Of a stretch of 64,000 nt of DNA, positions 26,404 through 35,847 are shown piece by piece. The notes under the pieces were generated by a model. It was not told the origin of the DNA. It did not search any database and saw only the letters and a list, made by a program, of their open reading frames with translations. How positions within the stretch are numbered: the first letter of the stretch is position 1; every line of letters starts with the position of its first letter. Position numbers and translations under genes: made by a program. Origin of the DNA: an uncultured Flavobacteriales bacterium (GTDB lineage: Bacteria; Bacteroidota; Bacteroidia; CAIKAF01); the NCBI GenBank assembly GCA_903825395.1, contig CAIKAF010000020.1, forward strand, positions 62,001 through 126,000. Direction: 5' to 3'.

Positions 26404-27725
26404 AAACTGCAGCCTATTACACCTTAGGATGTAAGCTGAACTTTGCTGAGACCTCGACCATTGCCAGAAAATTGGCCGATGCCGGGGTTGAACGGGTAGA
26501 GTTTCATGAATCGGCCGATTTGTATGTCATAAATAGCTGTTCAGTAACCGATCATGCCGACAAAAAATGCCGAAAAGTCATTGAAGAAGCCTTGGGGTGC
26601 AATCCCTCTGCCAAAGTAGTTTTAGTGGGTTGTTATGCTCAATTGAAACCGGAAGAAATAAAACAGATTCCCGGAGTTACCAGAATATTGGGTGCCAAGG
26701 AAAAATTTGAATTGGAGTATTATCAGGCTGTTTTGCAGGAAGAAGGGCAGCAACTGCCGAGCATTGAACGAAGTCACATCAAAGAAACCCGGGAATTTGT
26801 ATCCTCCTATTCCTTTGGAGACCGCACTCGGACCTTTCTAAAGGTTCAGGACGGTTGCGATTATTTTTGTTCGTTTTGTACCATACCCTTGGCTAGGGGT
26901 AGAAGTCGGAATCCTTCGATTTCAGAAGTGCTTCATCAAGCTTCAGAAGCTGCAGCTCAGGGAGTTAAGGAATTGGTGTTAACGGGCGTGAACATTGGGG
27001 ATTTTGGGAAATCCACAGGTGAGCATTTTTCCGATTTGGTTCAGCAATTGGATGCATTGGATTTGGATGTTCGGTATCGAATTTCCAGTATAGAACCCAA
27101 CCTGTTGACAGCAGAATTGATTGAATTCTTGTCGAAAAGTAAGCGTTTTGTTCCTCATTTTCATTTGCCTTTGCAATCGGGAAGCGATGCAATCTTAGAA
27201 CGGATGCGCCGTCGATACCGTACCGAATTGTATGCCGATCGGGTTCAGCACATCAAAACCGTTATGCCCAACGCCTGCATCGGTGTAGATGTAATTGTTG
27301 GTTTTCCTGGCGAGACCTTGGAACTGTTTGAGGAAACCCTGGCCTTTATTCAAGCTTTACCCGTTGATTATTTGCATGTATTTACCTACAGTGAACGGGA
27401 AAATACCACCGCCCTGAGGTTGGATGGTAAAGTGCCCTTTGCAGAGCGTAAAAAACGCAACCGTGTACTTCGAGACCTTTCTGAATTAAAACGCGAAGCC
27501 TTCTACAAAAGCCAATTGGGCACTGTACATTCGGTTTTATGGGAAGGAAGGGAAAGCAATGGAAGCATGTTGGGATACACTGAAAATTATGTTCGGGTGT
27601 ACAGAGAATATGATCCCTTGTATAGCCATAGCATTCAGCACGTTCAATTAAATCAACTTAACAATGGATTGGTTGAAGTCATAGACCAGATAAGCATACC
27701 CAAACCACAACCTACTGAAATTTAA
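26400..27725 (+). CDS. mtaB: tRNA (t6A37) methylthiotransferase MtaB
   Basis: A 441-residue methylthiotransferase that converts t6A37 to ms2t6A37 in tRNAs reading ANN codons. The N-terminal domain has Cys11, Cys47 and Cys78 (LGCKLN, NSCSV, VGCYAQ), which hold the auxiliary 4Fe-4S cluster. The radical SAM motif CDYFCSFC supplies Cys153, Cys157 and Cys160, followed by IPLARGRSRNPS. The LGCKLN start distinguishes MtaB from RimO (LGCSKN), encoded at 50654. The C-terminus has a TRAM-like segment. Confidence 0.93.
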   Translation: MKTAAYYTLGCKLNFAETSTIARKLADAGVERVEFHESADLYVINSCSVTDHADKKCRKVIEEALGCNPSAKVVLVGCYAQLKPEEIKQIPGVTRILGAKEKFELEYYQAVLQEEGQQLPSIERSHIKETREFVSSYSFGDRTRTFLKVQDGCDYFCSFCTIPLARGRSRNPSISEVLHQASEAAAQGVKELVLTGVNIGDFGKSTGEHFSDLVQQLDALDLDVRYRISSIEPNLLTAELIEFLSKSKRFVPHFHLPLQSGSDAILERMRRRYRTELYADRVQHIKTVMPNACIGVDVIVGFPGETLELFEETLAFIQALPVDYLHVFTYSERENTTALRLDGKVPFAERKKRNRVLRDLSELKREAFYKSQLGTVHSVLWEGRESNGSMLGYTENYVRVYREYDPLYSHSIQHVQLNQLNNGLVEVIDQISIPKPQPTEI

Positions 27726-27729
27726 CATC

Positions 27730-29028
27730 ATGTTTCCGACCTTAAATTACTTGTTTAATTACCTTTTTGGCACCACCTTCTCGTTGGAATTTCCGCCCTC
27801 CTTTGGTGCGATGGTTGCCTTGGCATTTTTGGCTGCGGCTTGGATTTTAGGCAAAGAACTGATGCGTAAAGAAGGTCAAGGATTGGTAAAAGCCCAGACC
27901 GTTCAGCAGAAAGTAGGTGAAGCGCCCAATGCCTTTGATGTGTTTATTCAAGGGTTAATGGGTTTTTTCATTGGGTTTAAGTTGGTGGGTGTGGTGACTC
28001 AGCCCGAACTTTTTAAGGCCAATCCTCAATCCTATATTTTATCCTTAGAAGGGAATTGGTTGGCTGGCATTGCCGTTGGGGCTGTTTTTGCCTGGTTAAG
28101 GTACCGAGAGGTAAAGCGGAAGCAATTGCCCAAGCCTGAGCTGAAGAGTGTTGCCCTGAGGCCTCATGAAATGGTAGGTCAAATTACCATGTATGCCGCC
28201 ATTTTCGGATTGTTGGGCGCCAAAATATTCCATAATTTAGAATATCCTGCAGATTTTCTAAGGGATCCCATTGGGACGTTTTTTTCTACTTCGGGCCTTA
28301 CCTTTTATGGGGGCTTAGTGGGCGGTTTTTTTGGTGTTTGGTACATCGCCCGAAAGCAAAAAATGGCCTTAATTCATATTGCGGATGCCGTGGCTCCCGG
28401 ATTAATAATAGCCTATGCTGTTGGACGCATAGGTTGTCTGTTGTCGGGCGACGGAGATTGGGGAATTGTGAATTCAGCCTACCGCATATCTGAAGATCGA
28501 ACCTATACCGTGGTTGAGCCCGATCGGCTGGCCTCTGACTTGGCCTCGACAGGATATTACTATTATTTTGATGCTCAAAAGCCGGAAGATGTAGACCATG
28601 CCTATTTTCCTAAGCCTGGATATTTGGCGTTTTTACCGGATTGGATGTTTGCTTTTGATTTTCCTCACAATGTAAATCGGCAAGGAATTGCCATTGATAG
28701 CTGCCCTGAACACATGACCTATTGCAAACGATTGCCCCTTCCCGTATTTCCTACCATGTGGTATGAAATATGCATGGGAGCCTTGATTTTTGTAATTTTA
28801 TGGTTGGTTCGAAATCGGATGAAGGTGGCGGGTCAAATGTTCTTTTTATACCTATTGTTTAATGGATTGGAACGGCTTCTCATCGAGCAAATTCGGGTGA
28901 ATGCCGAACTGCAAATTATGGGTATGAATTTGACTCAGGCGGAACTCATTGCCTTTGCCCTAATTTCATTGGGTTTGGTTGGGTTTTTGAATGCCAAGAA
29001 ATGGGAGTCTAAATTGTTAAAATGGTAA
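27730..29028 (+). CDS. lgt: Prolipoprotein diacylglyceryl transferase
   Basis: A 432-residue Lgt, which adds diacylglycerol to the lipobox cysteine. The core is clear: GLTFYGGLVGGFFGVWYIAR, then ADAVAPGLIIAYAVGRIGCLLSGDGDWG (the Lgt signature), and WYEICMGALIF. It is much longer than E. coli Lgt (291), with about 120 extra N-terminal residues including two more hydrophobic segments and an insert of about 90 residues after the signature. Such long forms occur in Bacteroidota. It follows mtaB by 4 nt and overlaps the next gene. Confidence 0.92.
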   Translation: MFPTLNYLFNYLFGTTFSLEFPPSFGAMVALAFLAAAWILGKELMRKEGQGLVKAQTVQQKVGEAPNAFDVFIQGLMGFFIGFKLVGVVTQPELFKANPQSYILSLEGNWLAGIAVGAVFAWLRYREVKRKQLPKPELKSVALRPHEMVGQITMYAAIFGLLGAKIFHNLEYPADFLRDPIGTFFSTSGLTFYGGLVGGFFGVWYIARKQKMALIHIADAVAPGLIIAYAVGRIGCLLSGDGDWGIVNSAYRISEDRTYTVVEPDRLASDLASTGYYYYFDAQKPEDVDHAYFPKPGYLAFLPDWMFAFDFPHNVNRQGIAIDSCPEHMTYCKRLPLPVFPTMWYEICMGALIFVILWLVRNRMKVAGQMFFLYLLFNGLERLLIEQIRVNAELQIMGMNLTQAELIAFALISLGLVGFLNAKKWESKLLKW

Positions 29029-29816
29029 ACCGTCCTGAATCGTTTTGGGCTGATGTACGCACTGCGATCAAATATGCTTCCAGCTATTTAAAGAAGGAGT
29101 TTGAGCATTTTGACCGTCAAAACATTGAATTCAAAGGCTTGCATGATTTGGTTTCCTTTGCCGACCGCAATTCGGAAGGAATGTTGAAAGAGGCCTTAAT
29201 GAGGCTGGACTCAACCGTAGGTTTTTGGGGCGAGGAAAGCGGTACTGAGGGAGCTACTCAGGGTATGTATTGGCTGGTAGATCCTTTGGATGGTACGACC
29301 AACTTTATGCATGGGATACCTCATTTTGCCATCAGTGTGGCCTTGGTGAATTCGGGAAGGGTGCTGGCTGGTTTTGTTGAAGATGTAATGCAGGGAGATT
29401 TGTTTGAGGCTCAGCAGGGCTTGGGAGCACGGTGCAATGGAAAGCCCATTCATACGTCCAGATGCGTGCAGTTGGAGCATGCACTGATGGCTACCGGATT
29501 CCCGGTGAATCAATTTGAACTGGCCAATCAAATTGGTGGACTTGTGCCAAAGGTAATGCGCCATACCCGAGGCCTACGCCGGTTTGGCAGCGCCGCTTTA
29601 GATTTGGTACATGTGAGCAACGGGCGCTACGAGGCCTTTTATGAATTTGGATTAAAACCCTGGGATGTAGCTGCTGGGGCTATCATCGTGCAGGAAGCCG
29701 GCGGACATGTAACGGATTTAAACGGTACGGAGAATTGGCTTCAAGGACCTTCTATATTGGCCTCTGCTTCCAAACCACTTCACCACCAGGTTATTCAACT
29801 TTTGGAATTTGATTGA
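29022..29816 (+). CDS. Inositol monophosphatase family protein
   Basis: A 264-residue Mg2+/Li+-sensitive phosphatase of the IMPase family. Metal sites are GEESG (near residue 71), WLVDPLDGTTNF (near 85) and the second signature WDVAAGAIIVQEAGG (near 218). It could be inositol monophosphatase, 3'(2'),5'-bisphosphate nucleotidase or a SuhB-like protein; the sequence alone does not settle this. The start overlaps lgt by 7 nt. Confidence 0.9.
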   Translation: MVNRPESFWADVRTAIKYASSYLKKEFEHFDRQNIEFKGLHDLVSFADRNSEGMLKEALMRLDSTVGFWGEESGTEGATQGMYWLVDPLDGTTNFMHGIPHFAISVALVNSGRVLAGFVEDVMQGDLFEAQQGLGARCNGKPIHTSRCVQLEHALMATGFPVNQFELANQIGGLVPKVMRHTRGLRRFGSAALDLVHVSNGRYEAFYEFGLKPWDVAAGAIIVQEAGGHVTDLNGTENWLQGPSILASASKPLHHQVIQLLEFD

Positions 29817-29817
29817 C

Positions 29818-31185
29818 ATGCGCCTTATCTTATTTCTAATCCTGATTCACAGCCTTTGGGCAGCACAGGGCTTCACTCAGTCCATTGAAAAAATCTATCG
29901 CTTGCCGATTCAACAAGAAATTGCTGGTCCGGTTCGGAAAATTGTTTTGGATGGTTTGCAGGAAGCTCAAGATGTGGGAGCTGACTTAGTCATTATTGAA
30001 ATGGATACGTACGGCGGAGCTGTAGATGCGGCCGACGACATCAGAACGGCCATTTTAAATTCAGATATACCTGTTTGGGTGTTTATTGAAAACAATGCGG
30101 CCTCGGCAGGAGCCTTTATCGCCATTGCATGCGACCAAATTTACATGAAGCCCGGAGCCATTATGGGTGCGGCTACTGTGGTTGGAGCCGATGGGGAAAA
30201 GGTGGACGAAAAATACCAGTCGTTTATGCGGGCTAAAATGCGGGAAACAGCCGTCCAAAATGGCCGTAATCCCTCGATAGCAGAGGCTATGGTGGACGGA
30301 TCGGTGTCGGTTCCCGGGGTAAATGATTCAGGAAAGGTGGTAAGTTTAACCTCAGAAGAAGCCCTCAGGGTGGGATTTAGCGACGGCACCTTTAATTCAT
30401 TGGATGAGCTTCTATCGGCAAAAGACTTGCAAGAGGCAGAACAGGTTGTATTTGATTCAGGTGGAGTCAAAAGCATGGTTTTATTTTTCCTAAGGCCTGA
30501 GGTAAGTGGAATTTTATTGTCTGTGATTCTGCTTGGAATCTTCTTTGAACTCCAATCTCCCGGCTTAGGTTTGCCAGGCTTGGCGGCCCTGATAGCCGCT
30601 ATTCTGTTTTTTATTCCATCTTATTTAGAAGGATTGGCTTTGTATTGGGAAATCCTTCTTTTTTTAGTTGGTTTAGGTTTGCTTGCAGTCGAGATTTTTG
30701 TTCTACCCGGATTTGGTATAGCCGGCATTGCCGGTGGAATTTTAATGCTGCTTTCATTGGTTTTATCCATCACCGAAAACCTGCCGGACAATTCTGAGTT
30801 CGGATTTTCGGCACCCGATCCCAATGGTTTGATTCAATCTGTTTGGGTACTTGTCCTGGCCTTGGCGGGCAGCTTTGGCCTGGCCTTATTTCTGATGAAA
30901 TTTATTCCGAAAACATCCATGTTTAAACGGGTAGCCGTACATTCTGAGTTAAGTTCAAAAAAGGGATTTAAAAGCGCGGCTTCCTTGAAATTAAATTTGG
31001 TAGGGAAAGAGGGCGTGGCGCTGAGCCCATTGCGTCCATCCGGCATGGTTCAAATTGATGGCACAGAGTGGGAAGCACGCTCGCTGTCGGGTTGGATAGA
31101 TCGGGGCAATGGGATTCGAGTTCTTCAACAAGAAAACAACATTTTATTGGTTCAACCCGCATCGGCTGTCAATTCTGACACGTAA
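29818..31185 (+). CDS. NfeD long form: ClpP-like membrane serine protease
   Basis: A 455-residue protein with a signal peptide (about residues 1-21), a ClpP/SppA-class protease domain (about 25-215), four to five hydrophobic segments (about 220-370) and a C-terminal OB-fold NfeD domain (about 385-450). The serine nucleophile sits in NNAASAGAFIA. A lysine in the following MRAKMRETAVQNGR region is the likely partner by analogy with archaeal PH1510. The start ATG 29818 follows the phosphatase stop by 1 nt. The usual flotillin neighbour is missing here; a flotillin lies at 5.4 kb with a short NfeD. Confidence 0.88.
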   Translation: MRLILFLILIHSLWAAQGFTQSIEKIYRLPIQQEIAGPVRKIVLDGLQEAQDVGADLVIIEMDTYGGAVDAADDIRTAILNSDIPVWVFIENNAASAGAFIAIACDQIYMKPGAIMGAATVVGADGEKVDEKYQSFMRAKMRETAVQNGRNPSIAEAMVDGSVSVPGVNDSGKVVSLTSEEALRVGFSDGTFNSLDELLSAKDLQEAEQVVFDSGGVKSMVLFFLRPEVSGILLSVILLGIFFELQSPGLGLPGLAALIAAILFFIPSYLEGLALYWEILLFLVGLGLLAVEIFVLPGFGIAGIAGGILMLLSLVLSITENLPDNSEFGFSAPDPNGLIQSVWVLVLALAGSFGLALFLMKFIPKTSMFKRVAVHSELSSKKGFKSAASLKLNLVGKEGVALSPLRPSGMVQIDGTEWEARSLSGWIDRGNGIRVLQQENNILLVQPASAVNSDT

Positions 31186-31206
31186 CTTGCACTCGATTTA
31201 ACTGCT

Positions 31207-32811
31207 ATGGGATTTTTTACACTATTCGCTATTACGCTGTTGCCCGTTCATTACGGGCTGTATTTAATGCTGAACAAAACCGGAGATGGAGGCTGGAAAG
31301 CATTTATACCTATGTACAATTACATTGTGTTGAGCAAACGGGTAGGGCGCCCTTGGTATTGGGCCATTGGTTTGCTGGCTCCCGGTTTGAATTTAATTGT
31401 CTTTTTTGCATATGTAGTGGCCTTTTTTAGAAGTTTTGGCATTTTTGATTCGGAACGGCTGTGGAAGTATTCTATTCTGTATCCCTATTACGTTCCTCAG
31501 GTAGCAAAAACACGGCCCTATTACGGAACAGGCAACCATCCCATCCGGGAGCCCAATACTGTTAGAGATTGGGTGGAAAGTATTTTGTTCGCTGTGGTGG
31601 TTGCTACCATCATAAAAACATATTTGGCAGAACCTTTTCGAATTCCTTCGGCCTCGATGGAAGATGAAATGCTGACCGGAGACTTTTTGGTGGTGAGTAA
31701 AATGTCGTACGGAGCCCAGGTTCCATTGACTCCATTGACCTTTCCTTTTGTTCATAACTCTCTACCCTTTACCGAAACAACGCCCTCCTTTTTGGAATGG
31801 TGGAAAGGGCCGGATTGGCGGCTGCCGGGTTGGACTTCGCCAAAAAGCGGAGACATCATCGTGTTTAATTTCCCGGTGAACGATACCATGGTGGTAGATC
31901 CGGTATTAAAGGCATTTAGCTATTACGATCAATTGTATATGATTGTAAATCAAGAGCTTTCGCGCAAAGGGATTGACGCGGCTACATTGTCCGACTCTGA
32001 CTTTGAGTTGGTGTTGGGGCAGGCCCGGCAAGCATTCCAAGCCCAATATCAAGTTCGAGCCATGCCCATTGACAAACGCGAAAATTTTGTGAAGCGTTGC
32101 ACGGGTGGTCCCGGAGATCTGTTCGAAATCAGGTCCGGACAAATCTACATCAATGGAAAACCTCAAAAAAATCCGGATATGCTGGCACACCATCACAAGG
32201 TGTACACCAAGCAAGTCCTGACCGAAATGGTGAAAACAGAACTCCGCAGCTTTTACTTTTCAAACGATGACGCTCTGGGATTCCAAACCTACAACGACCC
32301 CATTGCCGGTAGTTTTTATCTGCTGAATTTAAATTCAAAACAAGTAAATTATCTGAAAGGACTTCCCGGAATAGATAGCGTGGTTCAATTGAAGTACCCC
32401 TTAGAAAACAACCTTCAAATTTGGCCAAACCATCCCAGCTTCAATCATTCTGTAGATCAAATGGGACCTTTTCTAATTCCGGCCAAAGGAACGACCATTG
32501 CCCTGAATCGGGAAAACCTCATCTTATATGGACGAATCATTCGAGCCTACGAGAAGGTAGATTTAGAAATTCGGAATGGAGAGGCTTTCATTGATGGACA
32601 AAAAGTCAATGAATATACCTTCCGGCAGAATTATTACTGGGCTATGGGCGACAATCGACACGGTTCATTGGATAGCCGATTCTGGGGCCCTGTTCCTGAA
32701 GACCACATTAAAGGCACGCCTTGGATTGTTGTTTTTTCTCTGGATGGAGAACGTCCGGGAAATATGCTGAAGCAACTGCGTACCGACCGGTTCTTTTATT
32801 TACCCAATTGA
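31207..32811 (+). CDS. lepB: Signal peptidase I with N-terminal membrane extension and insertion
   Basis: A 534-residue signal peptidase I. Residues 1-110 form an extra membrane region with GGWKAFIPMYNYIVL, resembling DUF5684. The catalytic serine is Ser150 (RIPSASM) and the general-base lysine is Lys296 (FVKRCTGGPGD). The C-terminal signature is MGDNRHGSLDSRFWGPVP. About 90 residues between the serine box and the lysine box and another large insert after it are typical of the long Bacteroidota enzymes. The stop shares one base with the WbqC start (TGATG). Confidence 0.93.
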   Translation: MGFFTLFAITLLPVHYGLYLMLNKTGDGGWKAFIPMYNYIVLSKRVGRPWYWAIGLLAPGLNLIVFFAYVVAFFRSFGIFDSERLWKYSILYPYYVPQVAKTRPYYGTGNHPIREPNTVRDWVESILFAVVVATIIKTYLAEPFRIPSASMEDEMLTGDFLVVSKMSYGAQVPLTPLTFPFVHNSLPFTETTPSFLEWWKGPDWRLPGWTSPKSGDIIVFNFPVNDTMVVDPVLKAFSYYDQLYMIVNQELSRKGIDAATLSDSDFELVLGQARQAFQAQYQVRAMPIDKRENFVKRCTGGPGDLFEIRSGQIYINGKPQKNPDMLAHHHKVYTKQVLTEMVKTELRSFYFSNDDALGFQTYNDPIAGSFYLLNLNSKQVNYLKGLPGIDSVVQLKYPLENNLQIWPNHPSFNHSVDQMGPFLIPAKGTTIALNRENLILYGRIIRAYEKVDLEIRNGEAFIDGQKVNEYTFRQNYYWAMGDNRHGSLDSRFWGPVPEDHIKGTPWIVVFSLDGERPGNMLKQLRTDRFFYLPN

Positions 32812-33407
32812 TGGCAGTAGGGTATAGTGTGCCCTATTTTATGCCGCATTTGGGTTGGTGGAAGCAGGCGGCTCAATGCTCATCCGTTTGTATTTTGACC
32901 CAGCTGCCCTTTGAATCGAAATCCGAACAAAGGCGCTGCATCCTTACTTCGGCACAAGGCCCTCAAACGGTATCGCTAGCCCTGATTGGAGGACGCAATA
33001 AAGGAAAAGGGGTGGCTGATGTGGCCTTGGATTGGACTCAACCCTCCATGAAAGACCTGCCACAGGCCATTGCGACCAATTATGGTAAAACGGCCTACTT
33101 TGACCTGCTGTATCCTGAGTTTTTGGATATCTACCATCAAAAGCCCGCTTTCCTTTGGGAATTCAACCTGAATTTACTGCGCTGGGCCCAACACCGCTTA
33201 GGCTTACATGTACTTTTTGTGCAAGATACCTGCGGCAGGGATAAACCGCCCGGTACTTTCAACCTTGAAGTTCCCTCCGAAACATATCTTCAAATGTTTG
33301 ACGATAAAATTGGCTTTGTAGCAGAAGCCGGTACGTTCGACTTGCTTTTTAACCTTGGGCCTGACTTTGCCGGTTTGAACGCCCAAGGGATTTCTCACTT
33401 GCAATAA
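32811..33407 (+). CDS. WbqC family protein
   Basis: A 198-residue WbqC-like protein. The N-terminal VGYSVPYFMPHLGWW corresponds to the family's Y-LP-x-Y/F-P motif, followed by QRRCILTSAQGPQTVSL. The family is linked to surface polysaccharide synthesis in some bacteria and lies next to lepB in many Bacteroidota, as here. No catalytic role is established. The start ATG 32811 is set by the 1-nt overlap with lepB; the upstream open frame lies wholly inside lepB. Confidence 0.88.
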   Translation: MAVGYSVPYFMPHLGWWKQAAQCSSVCILTQLPFESKSEQRRCILTSAQGPQTVSLALIGGRNKGKGVADVALDWTQPSMKDLPQAIATNYGKTAYFDLLYPEFLDIYHQKPAFLWEFNLNLLRWAQHRLGLHVLFVQDTCGRDKPPGTFNLEVPSETYLQMFDDKIGFVAEAGTFDLLFNLGPDFAGLNAQGISHLQ

Positions 33408-33415
33408 AGTTGCAA
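33399..33415 (+). promoter_or_regulatory. Palindromic operator candidate TTGCAA-N5-TTGCAA
   Basis: A perfect 17-bp dyad, since TTGCAA is its own reverse complement. It begins on the -33 TTG and runs into the spacer of the promoter of the TonB receptor gene, so a bound protein would block RNA polymerase. The 5' half overlaps the last codons of WbqC. Size and symmetry suit a dimeric repressor of the Fur/Zur type; that assignment is inference. Confidence 0.6.
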
Positions 33416-33429
33416 TTTAGATACCTTTG
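33399..33429 (+). promoter_or_regulatory. Promoter TTG-N20-TACCTTTG of the TonB receptor gene
   Basis: TTG 33399-33401, 20 nt, TACCTTTG 33422-33429. The box ends 6 nt before ATG 33436. It matches the Bacteroidota consensus in both elements and spacing. Confidence 0.68.
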
Positions 33430-33435
33430 CTTGGA

Positions 33436-35847
33436 ATGTCACTCAGGTTGAAGGCTGTTTTTGTACTGCATTGGAGTTTGGGCCTAGCCTTGTGCATGGC
33501 CAATGGTATGCAACTCTACGCCCAGCGGGCTTGCGATGCCAAGGTTCGGGTTTGGGATGAACACCATAAACCTTTGGTTTTAGCTGCCGTAGAATTGCAT
33601 GAACTGCATATTCGATACCTGACCGATTCCTTGGGCTTTATTGCCTTTAAAAACTTATCTCCCGGACCTTACCACCTGCATATTACAGCCACAGGGTACC
33701 AATCAAATCGGAAGGAATTTGTGCACAGCTGTCCGAATACCGAAGTCCTTGATGTGGTTTTACCCTTAACCCAGCATCATTTAAAGGAATTTGTGTTGGA
33801 AGAAGGTATATACAACCAGCCCAGCAAAGAATCGCCGTTAAAGATTGAATTTGCAACAACGGAATATCTTCAGACCCATTCCGGACAAACCTTAATTCAG
33901 CAGTTGGATGGATTGCCGGGAATGAATGCCATGAGTACAGGTACCGGCGTCGCGAAGCCCATAATACGTGGGTTTGGTTTTAATCGTGTGGCGGTAGTTG
34001 ATCGAGGAATCAAACAGGAAGGCCAACAATGGGGCTGGGATCACGGATTGGAAATCGATGGGTTTTCAATAGAACATGCCGAGCTCATCAAGGGGCCTTC
34101 GGTGTTGGCCTATGGTTCAGATGCCATTGGAGGAGTGTTGTTGTTCCGTCCGCCCGATTGGATATCTCCTTCCACCACCGAGCTGCAGTTGCATCAGCAA
34201 TACCGCTCGGTCAATTCCCTACACGGTCAAAGTTACAGCATAAAATCTCGCCTAAATACGCATTGGTTTATGGCATTTCGCCACAGCCGACAAGATTATT
34301 CAGACTACCGTGTACCTACCGATTCGTTTCTTTACAACGGGTTCCGTTTGCCCATTCAGAATGGATTGTTAAAAAATACGGCTGGAAAAGACCGGTATTA
34401 TTCCGGTTCTATAGGCCACTCAGGACAAAAGGGCTATGCCATTTTAACCTACAGTTTGGTCGATCAAACCATGGGTTTCTTCTCGGGAGCCTACGGCATT
34501 CCCAATTCCTACACCTTGAGTTCAGATTTCAACACCGCAGATGTTGATTTGCCATCGCAAGGCATACAGCACCACAAATTGATTCTAAATCAGCGAATTA
34601 AAATTGGGCATGCTTGGTTGGAGTCGGACTTTGGATTTCAAAAAAACATCCGCTCAGAGTTGTCTGACCCCGAAGCCCACGGGGTGTATACACCAAATCC
34701 TACTTTTATTGAGCACGGTTTTGATTTAACCACGCTGTCCTGGAATGTGCGCTACACAAAAAATTCCGATCGATGGCATTGGGTGATTGGAAGCAGCGGA
34801 CAATGGCAAGAAAATCAAGTGCAGGGATATCGATATTTACTTCCGAATTTCAGGCAATTTCAAGGCGGGATTTGGGGTCAAGTCAAATGCCGGCTTTCGC
34901 CCCAATGGCATGGACAATTTGGGCTGCGGGGCGACATCGCCATGCAGACGGTGGATGAATTCAGGCAAATCACCTACAACATGGCCTTACAGCCTCAAGA
35001 TACCCTCAACATGACACCGGGCTTATCTCGGTTTTATGCCAACTGGAGTGCTTCTGCCGGATTCACCCGCGAGGTCAATAAACAGGTATTGTTGCGCTGG
35101 AACCTGGGCAGCAGTTTCCGTTTGCCTACCGTTCCTGAATTGGCGGCCAATGGCGTGCATCATGGCACTTTCCGCCATGAAATGGGCGATAGCTCACTCA
35201 GCTCTGAACGCGGCTTGCAGCTGGATTTCAGCTATGAATTTCAAAATCAACGGATACACTTTTCCGTTTCTCCCTTTTTCTATTATTTCGACAAGTACAT
35301 TTTCTTAGAACCCACGGGCACGTTTTCGCCCTTGCCCGAGGCGGGTCAATTGTACCGCTATACTCAAGCGGAAGCGTTTCAAACCGGTATTGAATCCATG
35401 TTGGATATTCATTGGAACCACCGCTGGAACATGAAACTGGTGGCCGATGGCGTTTTTGGCTTTAACCTAAGCAATGGGTATCCTTTGCCCTTTATACCGC
35501 CCGCCACCTTGCAAACAGAACTGGAACATCATTTTCCCGACTTAAAGTGGTTGGAGCATCCCTACATCCGTGCAACCTGTGTAGCAGCGCTTCCGCAAGA
35601 GGCCATTGCCCGAAATGAAAAGAAAACCCCGGGATATGCCATTGCGGCTCTGGCCATTGGCGGAACTTTTCAGTATAAATCTATGTTACTCAGGTTGAAC
35701 ATTGAACTTCAAAATATGTTTGATCAGCGCTACTTTGTGCATCAAAACCGCTACCGCTTTATCAATATTCCTGAACCCGGCCGAAACCTACAACTTTCTG
35801 CTATTTTTACATTCACTCAACCCCACCGTAAATCCAAAACACCATGA
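33436..35847 (+). CDS. TonB-dependent receptor (metal uptake candidate)
   Basis: An 803-residue outer-membrane receptor. A signal peptide (about residues 1-28) is followed by a carboxypeptidase-regulatory-like beta domain (about 35-110). The plug (about 130-245) includes PIIRGFGFNRVAVVDRG and ELIKGPSVLAYGSDAIGGV. A 22-strand barrel ends in ENLQLSAIFTF-like residues (GRNLQLSAIFTF). The plug stretch EGQQWGWDHGLEID resembles receptors related to the zinc receptor ZnuD. The start ATG 33436 is chosen over TTG 33427, which lies in the -7 box. It overlaps the DUF4625 lipoprotein gene by 4 nt, and the operator candidate upstream fits metal control. Confidence 0.88.
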   Translation: MSLRLKAVFVLHWSLGLALCMANGMQLYAQRACDAKVRVWDEHHKPLVLAAVELHELHIRYLTDSLGFIAFKNLSPGPYHLHITATGYQSNRKEFVHSCPNTEVLDVVLPLTQHHLKEFVLEEGIYNQPSKESPLKIEFATTEYLQTHSGQTLIQQLDGLPGMNAMSTGTGVAKPIIRGFGFNRVAVVDRGIKQEGQQWGWDHGLEIDGFSIEHAELIKGPSVLAYGSDAIGGVLLFRPPDWISPSTTELQLHQQYRSVNSLHGQSYSIKSRLNTHWFMAFRHSRQDYSDYRVPTDSFLYNGFRLPIQNGLLKNTAGKDRYYSGSIGHSGQKGYAILTYSLVDQTMGFFSGAYGIPNSYTLSSDFNTADVDLPSQGIQHHKLILNQRIKIGHAWLESDFGFQKNIRSELSDPEAHGVYTPNPTFIEHGFDLTTLSWNVRYTKNSDRWHWVIGSSGQWQENQVQGYRYLLPNFRQFQGGIWGQVKCRLSPQWHGQFGLRGDIAMQTVDEFRQITYNMALQPQDTLNMTPGLSRFYANWSASAGFTREVNKQVLLRWNLGSSFRLPTVPELAANGVHHGTFRHEMGDSSLSSERGLQLDFSYEFQNQRIHFSVSPFFYYFDKYIFLEPTGTFSPLPEAGQLYRYTQAEAFQTGIESMLDIHWNHRWNMKLVADGVFGFNLSNGYPLPFIPPATLQTELEHHFPDLKWLEHPYIRATCVAALPQEAIARNEKKTPGYAIAALAIGGTFQYKSMLLRLNIELQNMFDQRYFVHQNRYRFINIPEPGRNLQLSAIFTFTQPHRKSKTP

